A stretch of 64,000 bases of DNA from Acidobacteriota bacterium (GCA_020851565.1 JADZCN010000005.1:1-64000); one strand, 5' to 3'. Positions 27,422 through 36,249 are shown, counted from the first letter of the stretch. Made by a program: numbers and translations. Notes: generated by a model from the letters alone, not told the origin.

Positions 27422-28176
27422 GCGCCGCCACCCTCACGCGCGAGCTCATCATCACGCACACGCGGGCGCTGAAGCTGCCGGGCATCGCCCGGACCTTTGA
27501 GGGGCTGGCGCGGCAAGCGCGCGATGCGCACTGGCCGCACGAAGACTACCTCCAGGAAGTGCTGAGCGCCGAGCTGCTGTCGCGCCACGAATCGGTCATC
27601 CGGCAGCGCCTGCGCGAGGCGCGCTTCCCCGAGGTGAAGACGCTCGACACCTTTGATTTTCCCGCCGCCGAGGGGGTGAACGCCACGCAGATCCACACGC
27701 TGGCGCGGGGCGAGTGGGTGACCGCCCCCGAGAATCTGATCCTGGCCGGCCCCATCGGCACGGGGAAGACCCACTTGGCGATCGCTCTGGGTGTCGAAGC
27801 CACCAAGCAGAAACGCCGCGTGCTCTTCACCCGGGCCGCCGACCTCGTGCGTCAGCTGCTTGAGGCCCGCGATGCGCGGGAGCTGACGCGGCTCCAGCTG
27901 CGGCTCCGCCGGATCGACGTCCTCATCGTCGACGAGCTGGGCTTCGTCCCGTTCGACCGCGTCGGCGGCGAGCTGCTCTTCAATCTGATCACCGACCGCT
28001 ACGAACGCCGCGCCACGGTCGTCACCACGAACCTCGCATTTGCGGAGTGGGTCACGGTATTTGCCGGGGATGAGAAGCTCACGACCGCGCTGCTAGACCG
28101 GCTCGCCCACCACGCCACCGTGATTACGACCAAGGGCCAGAGCTATCGCATGCGGAAGCGCCGCGGCCAGGGCTAG
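27418..28176 (+). CDS. istB: IS21 helper ATPase IstB
   Basis: 252 residues, AAA+ ATPase related to DnaC. Walker A GPIGTGKTHLA, Walker B DVLIVDELGF and sensor VVTTNLAFAEW are present. IstB selects target DNA and stimulates IstA. Starts inside the istA stop (ATGA), the normal IS21 arrangement. It appears intact. Confidence 0.96.
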   Translation: MSAATLTRELIITHTRALKLPGIARTFEGLARQARDAHWPHEDYLQEVLSAELLSRHESVIRQRLREARFPEVKTLDTFDFPAAEGVNATQIHTLARGEWVTAPENLILAGPIGTGKTHLAIALGVEATKQKRRVLFTRAADLVRQLLEARDARELTRLQLRLRRIDVLIVDELGFVPFDRVGGELLFNLITDRYERRATVVTTNLAFAEWVTVFAGDEKLTTALLDRLAHHATVITTKGQSYRMRKRRGQG

Positions 28177-28184
28177 CCGCGCGC

Positions 28185-28244
28185 GTCCGTGGCCAGGGGT
28201 GGGCTCGGCCTGAAGAACGGCCGATCCTACCCCTGGCCACGGAC
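28185..28244. terminator. Perfect 16-bp stem after istB
   Basis: GTCCGTGGCCAGGGGT (28185-28200) is exactly complementary to 28229-28244, with a GGCC/GGCC stem inside the 28-base loop. It lies eight bases after istB and before the right terminal repeats, so it probably stops istAB transcription or blocks read-through into the gene beyond. Confidence 0.5.
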
Positions 28245-28339
28245 CAGAGACGAGCCCGGAGTGAGAAGCAGCGTAGAATGAACGTCCTTCCGGTGGATCA
28301 CTTTCCGAGCGGCGGACTGGTCTAATTTCCGAGCGGCGC

Positions 28340-29402
28340 CTCCATCTACGATTGGGGGCAGGCGCAAGTCCGCACTTGGGTGGCCAAGTTCGAGGACTGG
28401 AGAAGGCAACAAGAAGAGACAGACAACCGGCGCCTCGTCAAGAACGTGGTGCGCACGGGTGTTGCTCCGAAGGTCACCTCGGCCGAAGAGGACGAGATCG
28501 TTCGGCTCGTGTCGACGATCACTCCTTCGTTCGGCAAAGACACGGAGGCCAAGGAGCGCCTAGTCAAGGCCGTTTCTGACGCATGGGTGCAGAAGCCCAT
28601 GCGGAAGCTGGTCAAGGACCTGTGGACGTCGCTTGGCAAGAATGGCGATGTCGCGCCGGCTGCGTTCACCGAGGTGGTCGAGCGCTTATCGTCGCACTCA
28701 GTGCCGGAGTCGCTGAACTTGGCCGTCGTCTTCGCCCAACGTGCGTTCGCGCTCACTCGCCTTCACGACTACGTTCACCATGGCTCAGAGGTCAACCTGC
28801 AACGGTTGATCGAGACGTTCCCGTGGATCGTGGAACCGGACCTCGCTGTGCTGACTGCGAACCAGCAGCTGAAAACCGCCTTAGAGAAGGCGGAGCAGCT
28901 CGACCAAATTCCTACCGGAAGGCGCAAGACTGTGGCTGGTATCCCCGACACGAACCGACCGGACTTCGTGTTCCTTTCGAGCCCAGAAGAACACTTGATC
29001 GTTGTGGTCGAGTTGAAGAACCCGCAGGAAGACCTGACGCTTGAGAACGAAGTGCAGTTGCAGGACTACTTGAACTGGTTCAGGGCACACTACCCGACAT
29101 CTGAGCGCCGCGGATACCTGATCGGAAGGAATCCGAACAACGTCACGTCTCCATACGCCGAAATCAAGATCGTTCCGTGGACGGACGTGCTCGCCAAGTC
29201 CAGAGCGAGGAACCTCGAACTCCTCGCGGCGATGTTATTGCGTACGGGGGCTGGCGGCGTGGCGGACCAGCGAGCCGCGGACGCGATCCAACTCGGAGGC
29301 CCAGAGGCGAAGGAGATGTTGGATCGTTTGGCAAACGAACACGAGGAGATCCGTGATCTGATGAAGTCCTTCGAGCTGGTTCCTACGCCGGTGGAAAGCT
29401 GA
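28340..29402 (+). pseudogene. 3' part of the GHKL gene: C-terminal PD-(D/E)XK nuclease domain
   Basis: The frame resumes after the IS with SIYDWGQAQVRTWVAKFEDW and runs to the TGA at 29402, 350 residues. A helical region is followed by a PD-(D/E)XK motif: RPDFVF then VVVELKNP (Asp, then Glu-x-Lys), and QLQDYLNWFRAHYP downstream. The parent gene therefore encoded an ATPase fused to a nuclease. A GTG at 28380 could give a free C-terminal protein, but it has no ribosome site. The stop is 18 bases from the convergent vsr gene. Confidence 0.8.
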
Positions 29403-29420
29403 CCCTTCGGCCGGCGAGGC

Positions 29421-29909
29421 TCAGGGCCTCCTGTCGAGGCGCCGACGCACGATCTTCGCGAGCCTGACCGCGGCTCGGCGGGCTTCGTGCGGTGTCAACT
29501 GGTGCTCCCAGTATCGAACGACCTTCCAACCTTTCTGTTCGAGTTCGGCCGTTCGCTTGACGTCTCGCCCTCGGTTGATTCGGATCTTCTCGATCCACCA
29601 AGACCGATTCTGCCTGGGCGGGGAGAAGTGCTCCGGACATCCGTGCCAAAAACAGCCGTCAACGAAGACACAGACCTTTGCTCGGCGGAAAAGGAGGTCG
29701 GCCGAGCACCTCAATGTCGCCTCTGGCCGAACATTGACCCGAAACCTGAGGCCGAGTCGGTGAGCGGCAGACCGTAGGCTCGCCTCCGGCTGTGTTGTCC
29801 GTCCGACGTTGGCCTGCATCACCTTGCGCACAGCCAATGAAGAAGCTTGTGGCGCTCGTGACCGAATGGAAAGACGCGGTCGGCCTCGCTCAGCCGCCGA
29901 TCTCGTCAT
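29421..29909 (-). CDS. vsr: Very-short-patch mismatch endonuclease Vsr
   Basis: 162 residues. Vsr features: RKVMQANVGRTTQPEASLR, the catalytic region ADLLFRRAKVCVFVDGCF and WHGCPEHF, and the C-terminal KGWKVVRYWEHQL. Vsr nicks T:G mismatches left by deamination of 5-methylcytosine, so it protects a genome carrying a C5-methyltransferase. Start at 29909, because the conserved segment PQASSLAVRKVMQ lies upstream of the internal ATG at 29818. It overlaps the 3' end of the restriction gene by 20 bases, forming a methyltransferase-endonuclease-Vsr operon on the minus strand. Confidence 0.92.
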   Translation of the reverse strand: MTRSAAERGRPRLSIRSRAPQASSLAVRKVMQANVGRTTQPEASLRSAAHRLGLRFRVNVRPEATLRCSADLLFRRAKVCVFVDGCFWHGCPEHFSPPRQNRSWWIEKIRINRGRDVKRTAELEQKGWKVVRYWEHQLTPHEARRAAVRLAKIVRRRLDRRP

Positions 29910-30957
29910 CGGCGTCCTCCGGCATGCCTTCCTCGATCTCCGAGATGTCGGTTGCCGGCGCCGCGACCCTCTTCGACGTGAACAGATCCCCGTCGACTGA
30001 GATCAGCAGTGCGTTGTCCGTCATGTTGAGGACTAGCTCTGGCATTTGTCCCGCGGTCGGAAGGGCGTCAAGAAATTGCTCGATTGGCGCGTGGACGTAC
30101 GTCTCAAGGAAGCGACCGAGAGTCGGACCCGCCGTCGCCTCCAAGTGGTGCCACGCGGCCTTGCCGATGTACACCTCGCCGCCATTGTCTCTGAACGCCT
30201 GTTCCAACTCCGTCAATTTCGGATTCGTCGTCGGATCCAAGACGACGAGAACTGGAACGTACCCGCTGTTCCGGCAATCCACCGGGAAATCGAGTTCCTC
30301 CCGCCACCGACCTTGCCCGGAGGCAGCGATGGTCACGCGGATCTTGATCTCATACGCCTTGTTCCCGCGGATGCAGTCAACCTGTCGGCCCTTGCCGCCG
30401 TCGTTCGTCCGTTTGACCGGGCTCTTGCGCGCCGGCGCAGGTACGCCCCCAATCGCGGCCGCAATGATGGGCTCAAACAGGTATCCTGTCTCCTGTCCGG
30501 CGCGGTTGTCGATGTCGAACATCCACTTGCGCCACAAGAGGAACCCAGTGAGTGCGTGCGCACTCATGGTGCCGAACTGCAGTAGGCCACGGGGACCGAC
30601 CTGGTCGATCGTTGGCAGCGGCTGGACCTCCAGAATCCGTTCGTACTTCAGGCGTGCCTTGTGAAGAGCAGCTAGGCATGCGAAATACGTGTCGACATTC
30701 GGATCTTCGACAATCAATCGCTCGAACAACTCGACCGGGTCGCCCCCGGTGGCCTCAAGGGCGGCGAGCGGATACGGGCCGAAGAACGGAGGAACCGGCT
30801 CGGTAAACTCGGGAAACTTGGCGAGAACGCCGAGATCGTTCGCGATGACAGCAAACAGGAATCGACAAGCCCCTTCGGTCAGCGCCACCGCCTGACCACC
30901 ACCGCCCAGCGCGCGTGCCTTCTCCAGGATCGCTCGTTGAGCGTGCGTTAGCGCCAA
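29890..30957 (-). CDS. Type II restriction endonuclease, possibly ApaLI-like
   Basis: 355 residues from a TTG at 30957 that overlaps the methyltransferase stop by ten bases. The catalytic motif is QVDCIRGNKAYEIKIR (Asp, then Glu-x-Lys), followed by RVTIAASGQGR. The surrounding sequence (RAGQETGYLFEPIIAA, SGYVPVLVVLDPTTNPKL) resembles my memory of ApaLI-family enzymes, but that assignment is not certain and the recognition site is unknown. The preceding frame up to 31245 is antisense and was not used. The pairing with a C5-methyltransferase and Vsr supports a complete type II system. Confidence 0.7.
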   Translation of the reverse strand: MALTHAQRAILEKARALGGGGQAVALTEGACRFLFAVIANDLGVLAKFPEFTEPVPPFFGPYPLAALEATGGDPVELFERLIVEDPNVDTYFACLAALHKARLKYERILEVQPLPTIDQVGPRGLLQFGTMSAHALTGFLLWRKWMFDIDNRAGQETGYLFEPIIAAAIGGVPAPARKSPVKRTNDGGKGRQVDCIRGNKAYEIKIRVTIAASGQGRWREELDFPVDCRNSGYVPVLVVLDPTTNPKLTELEQAFRDNGGEVYIGKAAWHHLEATAGPTLGRFLETYVHAPIEQFLDALPTAGQMPELVLNMTDNALLISVDGDLFTSKRVAAPATDISEIEEGMPEDADDEIGG

Positions 30958-32174
30958 AATGACATCTGCTCCTGCGCGACGAGTGGTGTCAGTCCGAAGT
31001 GCGACTCGACGCGTTCCGAGATCGCGCTCAACGCCGGACTCATGCCCGTCGAGAGCGTGGGGATGAAGCTCACCAGCCGACCCGAGAGAGCGGGTGTATG
31101 TTGCCCTGCCTCCAAGTCTTTCCGCAGAGTCGTCGCCAAAACGTACGCAAGGCGGGGCGGAACCGCGTTCCCGATTAGTTGCTGACGCTCGCCGATGCTT
31201 CCACCGAATACGAAGTTGTCCGGGAACGTCTGCAGACGTGCACACTCGCGCAGGGTCAGGTTCCTGTTCTCGAAGGGGTGCAGGAACTCAGACCGTGCGG
31301 CTCCAGTAATCGCCTTGCTGGGCTCGTCCGGCTTCAACCGTCGCAGTCCGGCTGGCGCGCCGCCTCGCTTCTCGGAGGGAGTCCCATCCATAACGCGGCG
31401 AAACGCCCTGCGGCGGTAGCTCTCGTGCCACAGGTCCGAAGGGAGGTCCCGCATCGTTTCACCCGGCTTCAGACGAATGGCGCGTTCGAGATCGACGCCA
31501 ACCAACCTTGGGGCGAAGTGGTCACTCGGCTCACCAGGAGGTTCCTGACTGGCAGGCGGCAAGTCTCGCAGCGTCTCTTCGAGCGTCGGCGTCAGCGCTA
31601 AGTGTCGCGCCGCCAAACGCGCCCCTGGCGCCCCGTACGCCGTGTGCGTGAATTCAGGAAACGTTGGAATCCAACCGAGACCGCCGATGGCAATGACACG
31701 CTTCCGGTGCTGTGGCACGCCGAAGTTGGCGGCGTTGACCTTCCGAACGTGGACACAGTAGCCGGCCTGAATGAGCGGATCGAGCAACTCGAAGACGTGG
31801 TAACCGTCTTCGGCGGTCAGAAAGCCCTCGACGTTCTCGAACACGAACGCTGCCGGCCTAAGCCGAGCGATCGTGTTCGCGTACCAGCCCACAAGCGTGT
31901 TGCGAGCGTCTCCGACGGCCCTCATCCCGGCCGACGAAAAGCCCTGGCACGGGGGGCCACCCACGATCACCGTGGTTTCGGGCAGGTCCGTCAACTCCGT
32001 GACGTCAGCCTGCTCAGCTGGCGAGGCGAAGTTGAGCCGATGGGTCTCCACCGCAGCTCGATTGTGGTCAATGGCGAGCGCGCACTGGAACCCAGCGGTG
32101 TCGAACCCACTCGACAGCCCACCGGCGCCACAGAACAGATCCAAGAAGGTGAACGTCTCCACTACTTCGCGCAC
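30948..32174 (-). CDS. C5-cytosine DNA methyltransferase of a type II system
   Basis: 408 residues from a GTG at 32174 (MREVVETFTFLDLFCGAGG). Motifs: LDLFCGAGGLSSGF (I), GGPPCQGFSSAG (IV, catalytic Cys), ENVEGF (VI), PQHRKRVIAIG (VIII), and LQTFPDNFVFGG / GNAVPPRLA (IX-X). It lies directly before the endonuclease gene on the same strand, overlapping it by ten bases. The IS5 element begins 20 bases upstream of the chosen start and has removed the native promoter region. Confidence 0.92.
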   Translation of the reverse strand: MREVVETFTFLDLFCGAGGLSSGFDTAGFQCALAIDHNRAAVETHRLNFASPAEQADVTELTDLPETTVIVGGPPCQGFSSAGMRAVGDARNTLVGWYANTIARLRPAAFVFENVEGFLTAEDGYHVFELLDPLIQAGYCVHVRKVNAANFGVPQHRKRVIAIGGLGWIPTFPEFTHTAYGAPGARLAARHLALTPTLEETLRDLPPASQEPPGEPSDHFAPRLVGVDLERAIRLKPGETMRDLPSDLWHESYRRRAFRRVMDGTPSEKRGGAPAGLRRLKPDEPSKAITGAARSEFLHPFENRNLTLRECARLQTFPDNFVFGGSIGERQQLIGNAVPPRLAYVLATTLRKDLEAGQHTPALSGRLVSFIPTLSTGMSPALSAISERVESHFGLTPLVAQEQMSFWR

Positions 32175-32194
32175 TCCCGTGTCCTGAATTCTAG

Positions 32195-33450
32195 CAGGCT
32201 GCTGAAATAGTACTCGGCGGTAGCCGTGAGGTTCACCCGGCAGAGGGCTCTGCGTGGTGGTGATGACCGGTCGGGGCGTGACGCCCCGCCGCGTGGCCGC
32301 GCCGTCACGCGGGCGCGGCCAGCAGCCGCCGCATGCGCACGATGTTGTACGCGGCGGCGGTAAAGGTGAAGAGCCAGGTGACCAAACGCTGCCCGCGATG
32401 GCGAAGCTTCCGCAGCCCACCGACCGTCTTCATCCAGCCGAAGCCTTGCTCCACGAGTTTGCGCTTCCGTTGGCTGACCGCATAGCCGGCATGCCGCGTC
32501 GTGCGCCCGTCGATCGCACTCCGGCGGCCGGTGGTGTGGGCGGCCACGTGCGGGGTGACGTGGAGCGTCCGCAGGTCGGCAATGAAGTCTCGGGTGTCGT
32601 AGCCCTTGTCCGCCGCCAGGGTGACGCGTCGGCCATGGGCCACCGCGGTGATCATCTCGCGGGCGGCGTCGCGTTCGCCGTGACCGTCGGCCGCCGTGAC
32701 CGTCGCGTGGACCAACAGGCCGGAGCGATGTTCCAGCAGCACATGGCCCAGATAGCCAAGCCGAGCCTCGCGGCCGCGCGCCTTCTTGTACAACCGCGCG
32801 TCGGGATCGGTCGTCGACCGGTGGGTCGCATTGCGCCGGCGCTGGCCGTGGAAGTTGACGGTCGGGTTGCCGCCCGCCGGGGGCGGCGGGTCCTCGTCCT
32901 GCGGGCGAAAGCTCTTGTGACTCGCCCACGCCTCCAGCAGCGTCCCATCGACCGTGAAATGATCGTCCGCCAGCAACCGGTCGGCATCGGCGTGAATCAG
33001 TACCGCGTCGAAGAAGGCGGCCGCAATGTCGCCGTCGAGGAGCCGGTCCCGATTCTTCGTGAAGGTCGTCGGCGCCCAGACCGCATCATCGATCCCCAAC
33101 CCCACGAACCACCGGAACAGCAGGTTGTAATCCAGTTGCTCCATCAGCTGCCGCTCGCTGCGGATCGTGTAGAGCACCTGCAGCAGCAACGCGCGCAGCA
33201 ACCGCTCCGGCGGGACCGACGGCCGGCCCCAGCGCACGTAGAGGCCGTCGAGTTGCGGCCTGATCTGGGCCAGCGCGCGGTCCGTGATCGCGCGAATTGC
33301 CCGCAAAGGGTGGTCTGCCGGGACGCGGGCCTCCAGCGAGACGTAGCTAAACATCGACCCGGGCTGCTCGTCGGCTCCACGCATGCCGAGCATGGTAGGG
33401 CGAGGGGATCGATCTGTCGATCCCCTTTCGCCTACTATTTCAGCAGCCTG
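32195..33450 (-). mobile_element. IS5-family insertion sequence with CTAG target duplication
   Basis: Terminal inverted repeats CAGGCTGCTGAAATAGTA at 32195-32212 and its complement ending at 33450 are perfect over 18 bases. CTAG is duplicated at 32191-32194 and 33451-33454. One transposase gene fills the element. It sits between the methyltransferase start and an otherwise empty stretch, oriented so that its transcription runs towards the methyltransferase. Confidence 0.95.
32305..33393 (-). CDS. IS5-family transposase
   Basis: 362 residues. The N-terminal DUF772-like region (RPSVPPERLLRALLLQVLY) is followed by a DDE core: TVDGTLLEAW, ATVTAADGHGERDAA, LAADKGYDT, and the C-terminal EQGFGWMKTVGGLRKLRHRG with the final Glu. 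Uninterrupted, so potentially active. The terminal repeats lie 110 bases downstream and 57 bases upstream. Confidence 0.95.
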   Translation of the reverse strand: MLGMRGADEQPGSMFSYVSLEARVPADHPLRAIRAITDRALAQIRPQLDGLYVRWGRPSVPPERLLRALLLQVLYTIRSERQLMEQLDYNLLFRWFVGLGIDDAVWAPTTFTKNRDRLLDGDIAAAFFDAVLIHADADRLLADDHFTVDGTLLEAWASHKSFRPQDEDPPPPAGGNPTVNFHGQRRRNATHRSTTDPDARLYKKARGREARLGYLGHVLLEHRSGLLVHATVTAADGHGERDAAREMITAVAHGRRVTLAADKGYDTRDFIADLRTLHVTPHVAAHTTGRRSAIDGRTTRHAGYAVSQRKRKLVEQGFGWMKTVGGLRKLRHRGQRLVTWLFTFTAAAYNIVRMRRLLAAPA

Positions 33451-33454
33451 CTAG

Positions 33455-33773
33455 AGCAAAGGCGACCAGAAGTCGCAGGTCGTTTCGCGCGGCGGAGAGG
33501 TATACTGCGCGGAGCAGTCCTTCGGTCGCCTGCTGGCCCTGTGCTGATGCACGCGGGCCGAACCCATCGCTCGGTCGCCTCAGCGGCCCCGAGCTCGGTT
33601 CCCACAGATCACTCCCTGAACGTCGCGCGGCACACTGCCCCGAACGCTCAGCGCCTTCCTGAATCGCCCTGCGCGGCCATCGCCCGGGTGCCTTCACGGA
33701 CAACCGAACACAACGCCTTCCTGGCTTGCCGAGCGGTAGTCCGGTGCAGCCGAGCGAAGGCTGGAGGACAGCC
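33455..33773. other. Intergenic region, 319 bases, no gene seen
   Basis: Begins directly after the IS5 duplication, so it is the DNA that once preceded the methyltransferase gene. A TATACT (33501-33506) could be a -10 element for the gene at 33774. No reading frame of convincing composition is present. Confidence 0.5.
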
Positions 33774-34643
33774 ATGTTCGATCCGCGAGATGACGCGCGC
33801 GACCGTGACGGGCGGGAGGACGGCCGCGCGCGCGTGTACGACAAACGGGACCGCGACGACGACCCGCGCGAGGGGTTGATGCGTGACCTCGACCTGCCGC
33901 GAGGCGAGGAGCGCGAGCTGGTTGCGGTCCGTGACCGTGTCTACGAGTTGGACGGCGAGGACAGCCGCACGCTGGCCGCCGTCGGCGCCTTTCGCGTCGT
34001 GCCCGAGCACGACCTCGACATCGACCACGACACGCTCGACCACCTGCACGACGAGGGCCTCGTCGAGACGGTCGATCTCGGCGACGACGAGCGGGGCCTG
34101 ACGCTCACGCGCGAGGGCCGCGAGCTGCTGGAGTCCCATTCATTGGACCGCGGAGATGAGCCCACGCAGGACTTCTACGCGGGCATCAGCCGCGAGCGCG
34201 AACTCGATCACGACTCGAACCTCTACGCCACCTACCGCCAGGAGGAGGCCCGGCTCCGCGACGAGCACGGCGGGCTCGAGGTGAAGCGCCTCGTCCTCGA
34301 CCACGACATGAAGCGCGAGTACCAGGAGTTCCTGCAGGAGCACAACCGCGGCCGGTCCGACAGCGATGGCCGTCCAGACCGTGACGAGCACGAGATCCGC
34401 GAGTGGGCGCGGCAGCACGACCTGCCGTACTTCGACGGCCAGGTGCACTTCCCCGACTACCGCATCGAGTACGAGGTGGACGGACGCGAGTTGCACCAGG
34501 ACGTCGAGCTGTTCACCGAGCACTACCGCGGCGCCCACGCGGCCAGCTACGCGCAGACCGGCTTCCGCATCTACGTCGTCGGTTCCCGCGGCGGAAGCGG
34601 GCGCTCCGCGCAGAATCCGCGGCTGATGGACGAGTTCCTATGA
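33774..34643 (+). CDS. Highly charged mobile-element protein with winged-helix-like region
   Basis: 289 residues. A GGAGGAC site lies five bases before the ATG. The first 50 residues are nearly all Asp, Arg, Gly and Lys (DPRDDARDRDGREDGRARV). Residues about 55-125 look like a winged helix (LAAVGAFRVVPEHDLDID ... GLVETVDLGDDERGLTLTREG). The rest is acidic and helical. Proteins of this layout occur next to the partner encoded here in ICE- and plasmid-like regions of several phyla; I cannot name a function. Stop overlaps the next start (ATGA). Confidence 0.7.
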   Translation: MFDPRDDARDRDGREDGRARVYDKRDRDDDPREGLMRDLDLPRGEERELVAVRDRVYELDGEDSRTLAAVGAFRVVPEHDLDIDHDTLDHLHDEGLVETVDLGDDERGLTLTREGRELLESHSLDRGDEPTQDFYAGISRERELDHDSNLYATYRQEEARLRDEHGGLEVKRLVLDHDMKREYQEFLQEHNRGRSDSDGRPDRDEHEIREWARQHDLPYFDGQVHFPDYRIEYEVDGRELHQDVELFTEHYRGAHAASYAQTGFRIYVVGSRGGSGRSAQNPRLMDEFL

Positions 34644-35797
34644 CACCCGGATTCACGTTCGCCGACATCTGCGACAGCGTCACCCAAACGCGCGTCGAGG
34701 CGCTCGCTGGCTACGGGTTCACCGAACGACAGCGGCGGTTCCTTGTGACCGTGATGGTCCACTCCGGCTGCTTCCTGGAGCGGCAATACTGCGCGTTCAC
34801 CGAGACGGTTCGCGGCCAGAACAGCCGCGACTTCATGGCCCGCCTGGTCGCCCGCGGATTCGTCCGGGTCATCGAGCCCGGACCCGTGCGGCGCGGACGG
34901 CTGTACCACATCCACCACAAGCCGCTCTACGAAGCGATCGGCCAAACCGACAACCGGAATCGCCGCCTGCGGCACATCGGTCGCATGGTCGAGCGCGTGA
35001 TGATCCTCGACGCCGTGCTCGGCGATCGGCGCTGCTCGTGGCTGAGCCCAGCGGCAGACAAGTGGCGGTTCTTCTGTCTGAAGCGCGACAACTACCTGCG
35101 CCCCGACGACTACCCTCACCTCGCCTTCGGGACGGGCCGGCAGCGGACGATTCGCTGCTTCCCCGACAAGCTGCCCATCGGCATCGAGAAGGACGACCAC
35201 GATCGGCTGGTCTTCCTCTACCTTGTGAACCGGCGGCTCCCCGTGGACTTCCGACAGTTCCTCATCCGCCACGCCAAGGTGTTCGGATTCGTCACCACGC
35301 GGACCCTGCGATTGCTCGTGCCGCGCCGGTTCAGGAAGGCCATTGCGCTCTACAAAGCGGCCGTCCGCGGGGAGCTCTGGACGCCCATGGATGCCAGCGT
35401 CTGCAAGTCACTGGAGACCTATTTCGCCCAGTGCCGGGCCGAGGGTGGACACATCACCGAGCCCGACGATCGATACATCCGCGAGGAGTTCAGGAAGCAG
35501 GGCATGCCGAAGATCCAGGCCCTCTATCGCGCGTGGCGGCGCGACGGCGATCAAGTCCTGTGGTGGGCCAACTCCCACATCCTGCGCGATGCTCACCAAA
35601 GGGGCAGTACACGGGTCGAGGTCGAACAGCTGAACCGACAGTACCTCCAGCTCGCGGGAACCATGGACCGTGACATCTGGGCTAATAGGGGGGCCAAGCG
35701 AAAACCGCGTCAGGTTGGCCCCCCGGTTGTGACGCCCGATCCAGACTCGCTCTCTCCCCTGGTTGGCGATGCGCGCGAACCGCAAGCAACTGCTTGA
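34640..35797 (+). CDS. Conserved mobile-element protein, partner of the preceding gene
   Basis: 385 residues, coupled to the upstream gene by ATGA. The N-terminal half contains a likely winged helix (GFTERQRRFLVTVMVHSGCF ... QNSRDFMARLVARGFVRVI). The rest is basic and helical with conserved-looking aromatic positions (RRDGDQVLWWANSHILRDA). No catalytic motif is recognised. A DNA-processing or mobilisation role would suit the company of a serine recombinase but is only inferred. Confidence 0.7.
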   Translation: MTPGFTFADICDSVTQTRVEALAGYGFTERQRRFLVTVMVHSGCFLERQYCAFTETVRGQNSRDFMARLVARGFVRVIEPGPVRRGRLYHIHHKPLYEAIGQTDNRNRRLRHIGRMVERVMILDAVLGDRRCSWLSPAADKWRFFCLKRDNYLRPDDYPHLAFGTGRQRTIRCFPDKLPIGIEKDDHDRLVFLYLVNRRLPVDFRQFLIRHAKVFGFVTTRTLRLLVPRRFRKAIALYKAAVRGELWTPMDASVCKSLETYFAQCRAEGGHITEPDDRYIREEFRKQGMPKIQALYRAWRRDGDQVLWWANSHILRDAHQRGSTRVEVEQLNRQYLQLAGTMDRDIWANRGAKRKPRQVGPPVVTPDPDSLSPLVGDAREPQATA

Positions 35798-35886
35798 TGC
35801 GGCGTACTTTGCCGCTCATCGGCGAGCGAGGCGGCGCTCTGTGCCGACTCGTCCGAGCACGCCGATGCCGAGGTCACTGCAGGAAC

Positions 35887-35960
35887 GATGGCGTGAACGA
35901 CCCCGCTGCCGTGCCCGGCACCTGACCCCACGGTGCCCTGACGGGGTCGTTCACGCCATC
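35887..35960. repeat. 19-bp perfect inverted repeat, large hairpin
   Basis: GATGGCGTGAACGACCCCG (35887-35905) is exactly complementary to 35942-35960. The 36-base loop carries an inner GTGCC/GGCAC stem, so the whole 74 bases can fold into a cruciform. It starts 89 bases after the stop codon at 35797, without a T-run. Confidence 0.7.
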
Positions 35961-36184
35961 GGTGGCCGTGGCCCGTGTCAGTGTGGGCGTGCCCGGTTCG
36001 TGCAGGAAAGGCGCGCCACCCGTATGCCTACAGGCTGGGCCGGATCCGACCGCAGAACTGTGCCGGTGCACGCCGCAAGAATCGGTTCGCGCATGAGCAC
36101 GGTTCTCCCGCCGAACCTGTCCATGTGCCGCGCGCAGTTCGAGGCGCGTCACCACCGCACCGAGGATGCTGACGCCGTGCTCGC

Positions 36185-36249
36185 CGTCGTCAATGCTCTT
36201 CGCTTCGCTTCGACCCGGCCGGTGGCCGGGCCTTCGGGCATTGACGACG
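36185..36249. repeat. Nested inverted repeat, 12-bp outer and 7-bp inner stems
   Basis: CGTCGTCAATGC (36185-36196) pairs with 36238-36249; inside, CCCGGCC (36214-36220) pairs with GGCCGGG (36224-36230) around GGT. An asymmetric bulge of CTTCGCTT repeats separates the stems. Confidence 0.6.

Larger units (their letters stand above)
25850..28339 (+). mobile_element. IS21-family insertion sequence
   Basis: About 2.49 kb with istA and istB. The 21-base unit GCCGCTCGGAAAGTGATCCAC occurs at 25852-25872, a diverged copy at 25875-25896, and inverted copies at 28293-28313 and 28317-28337, giving the multiple terminal repeats typical of IS21. The flanking protein halves (VAETKAL on the left, SIYDWGQAQV on the right) join into one GHKL-nuclease protein, which proves insertion into that gene. 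A target duplication cannot be fixed with confidence. Confidence 0.93.
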
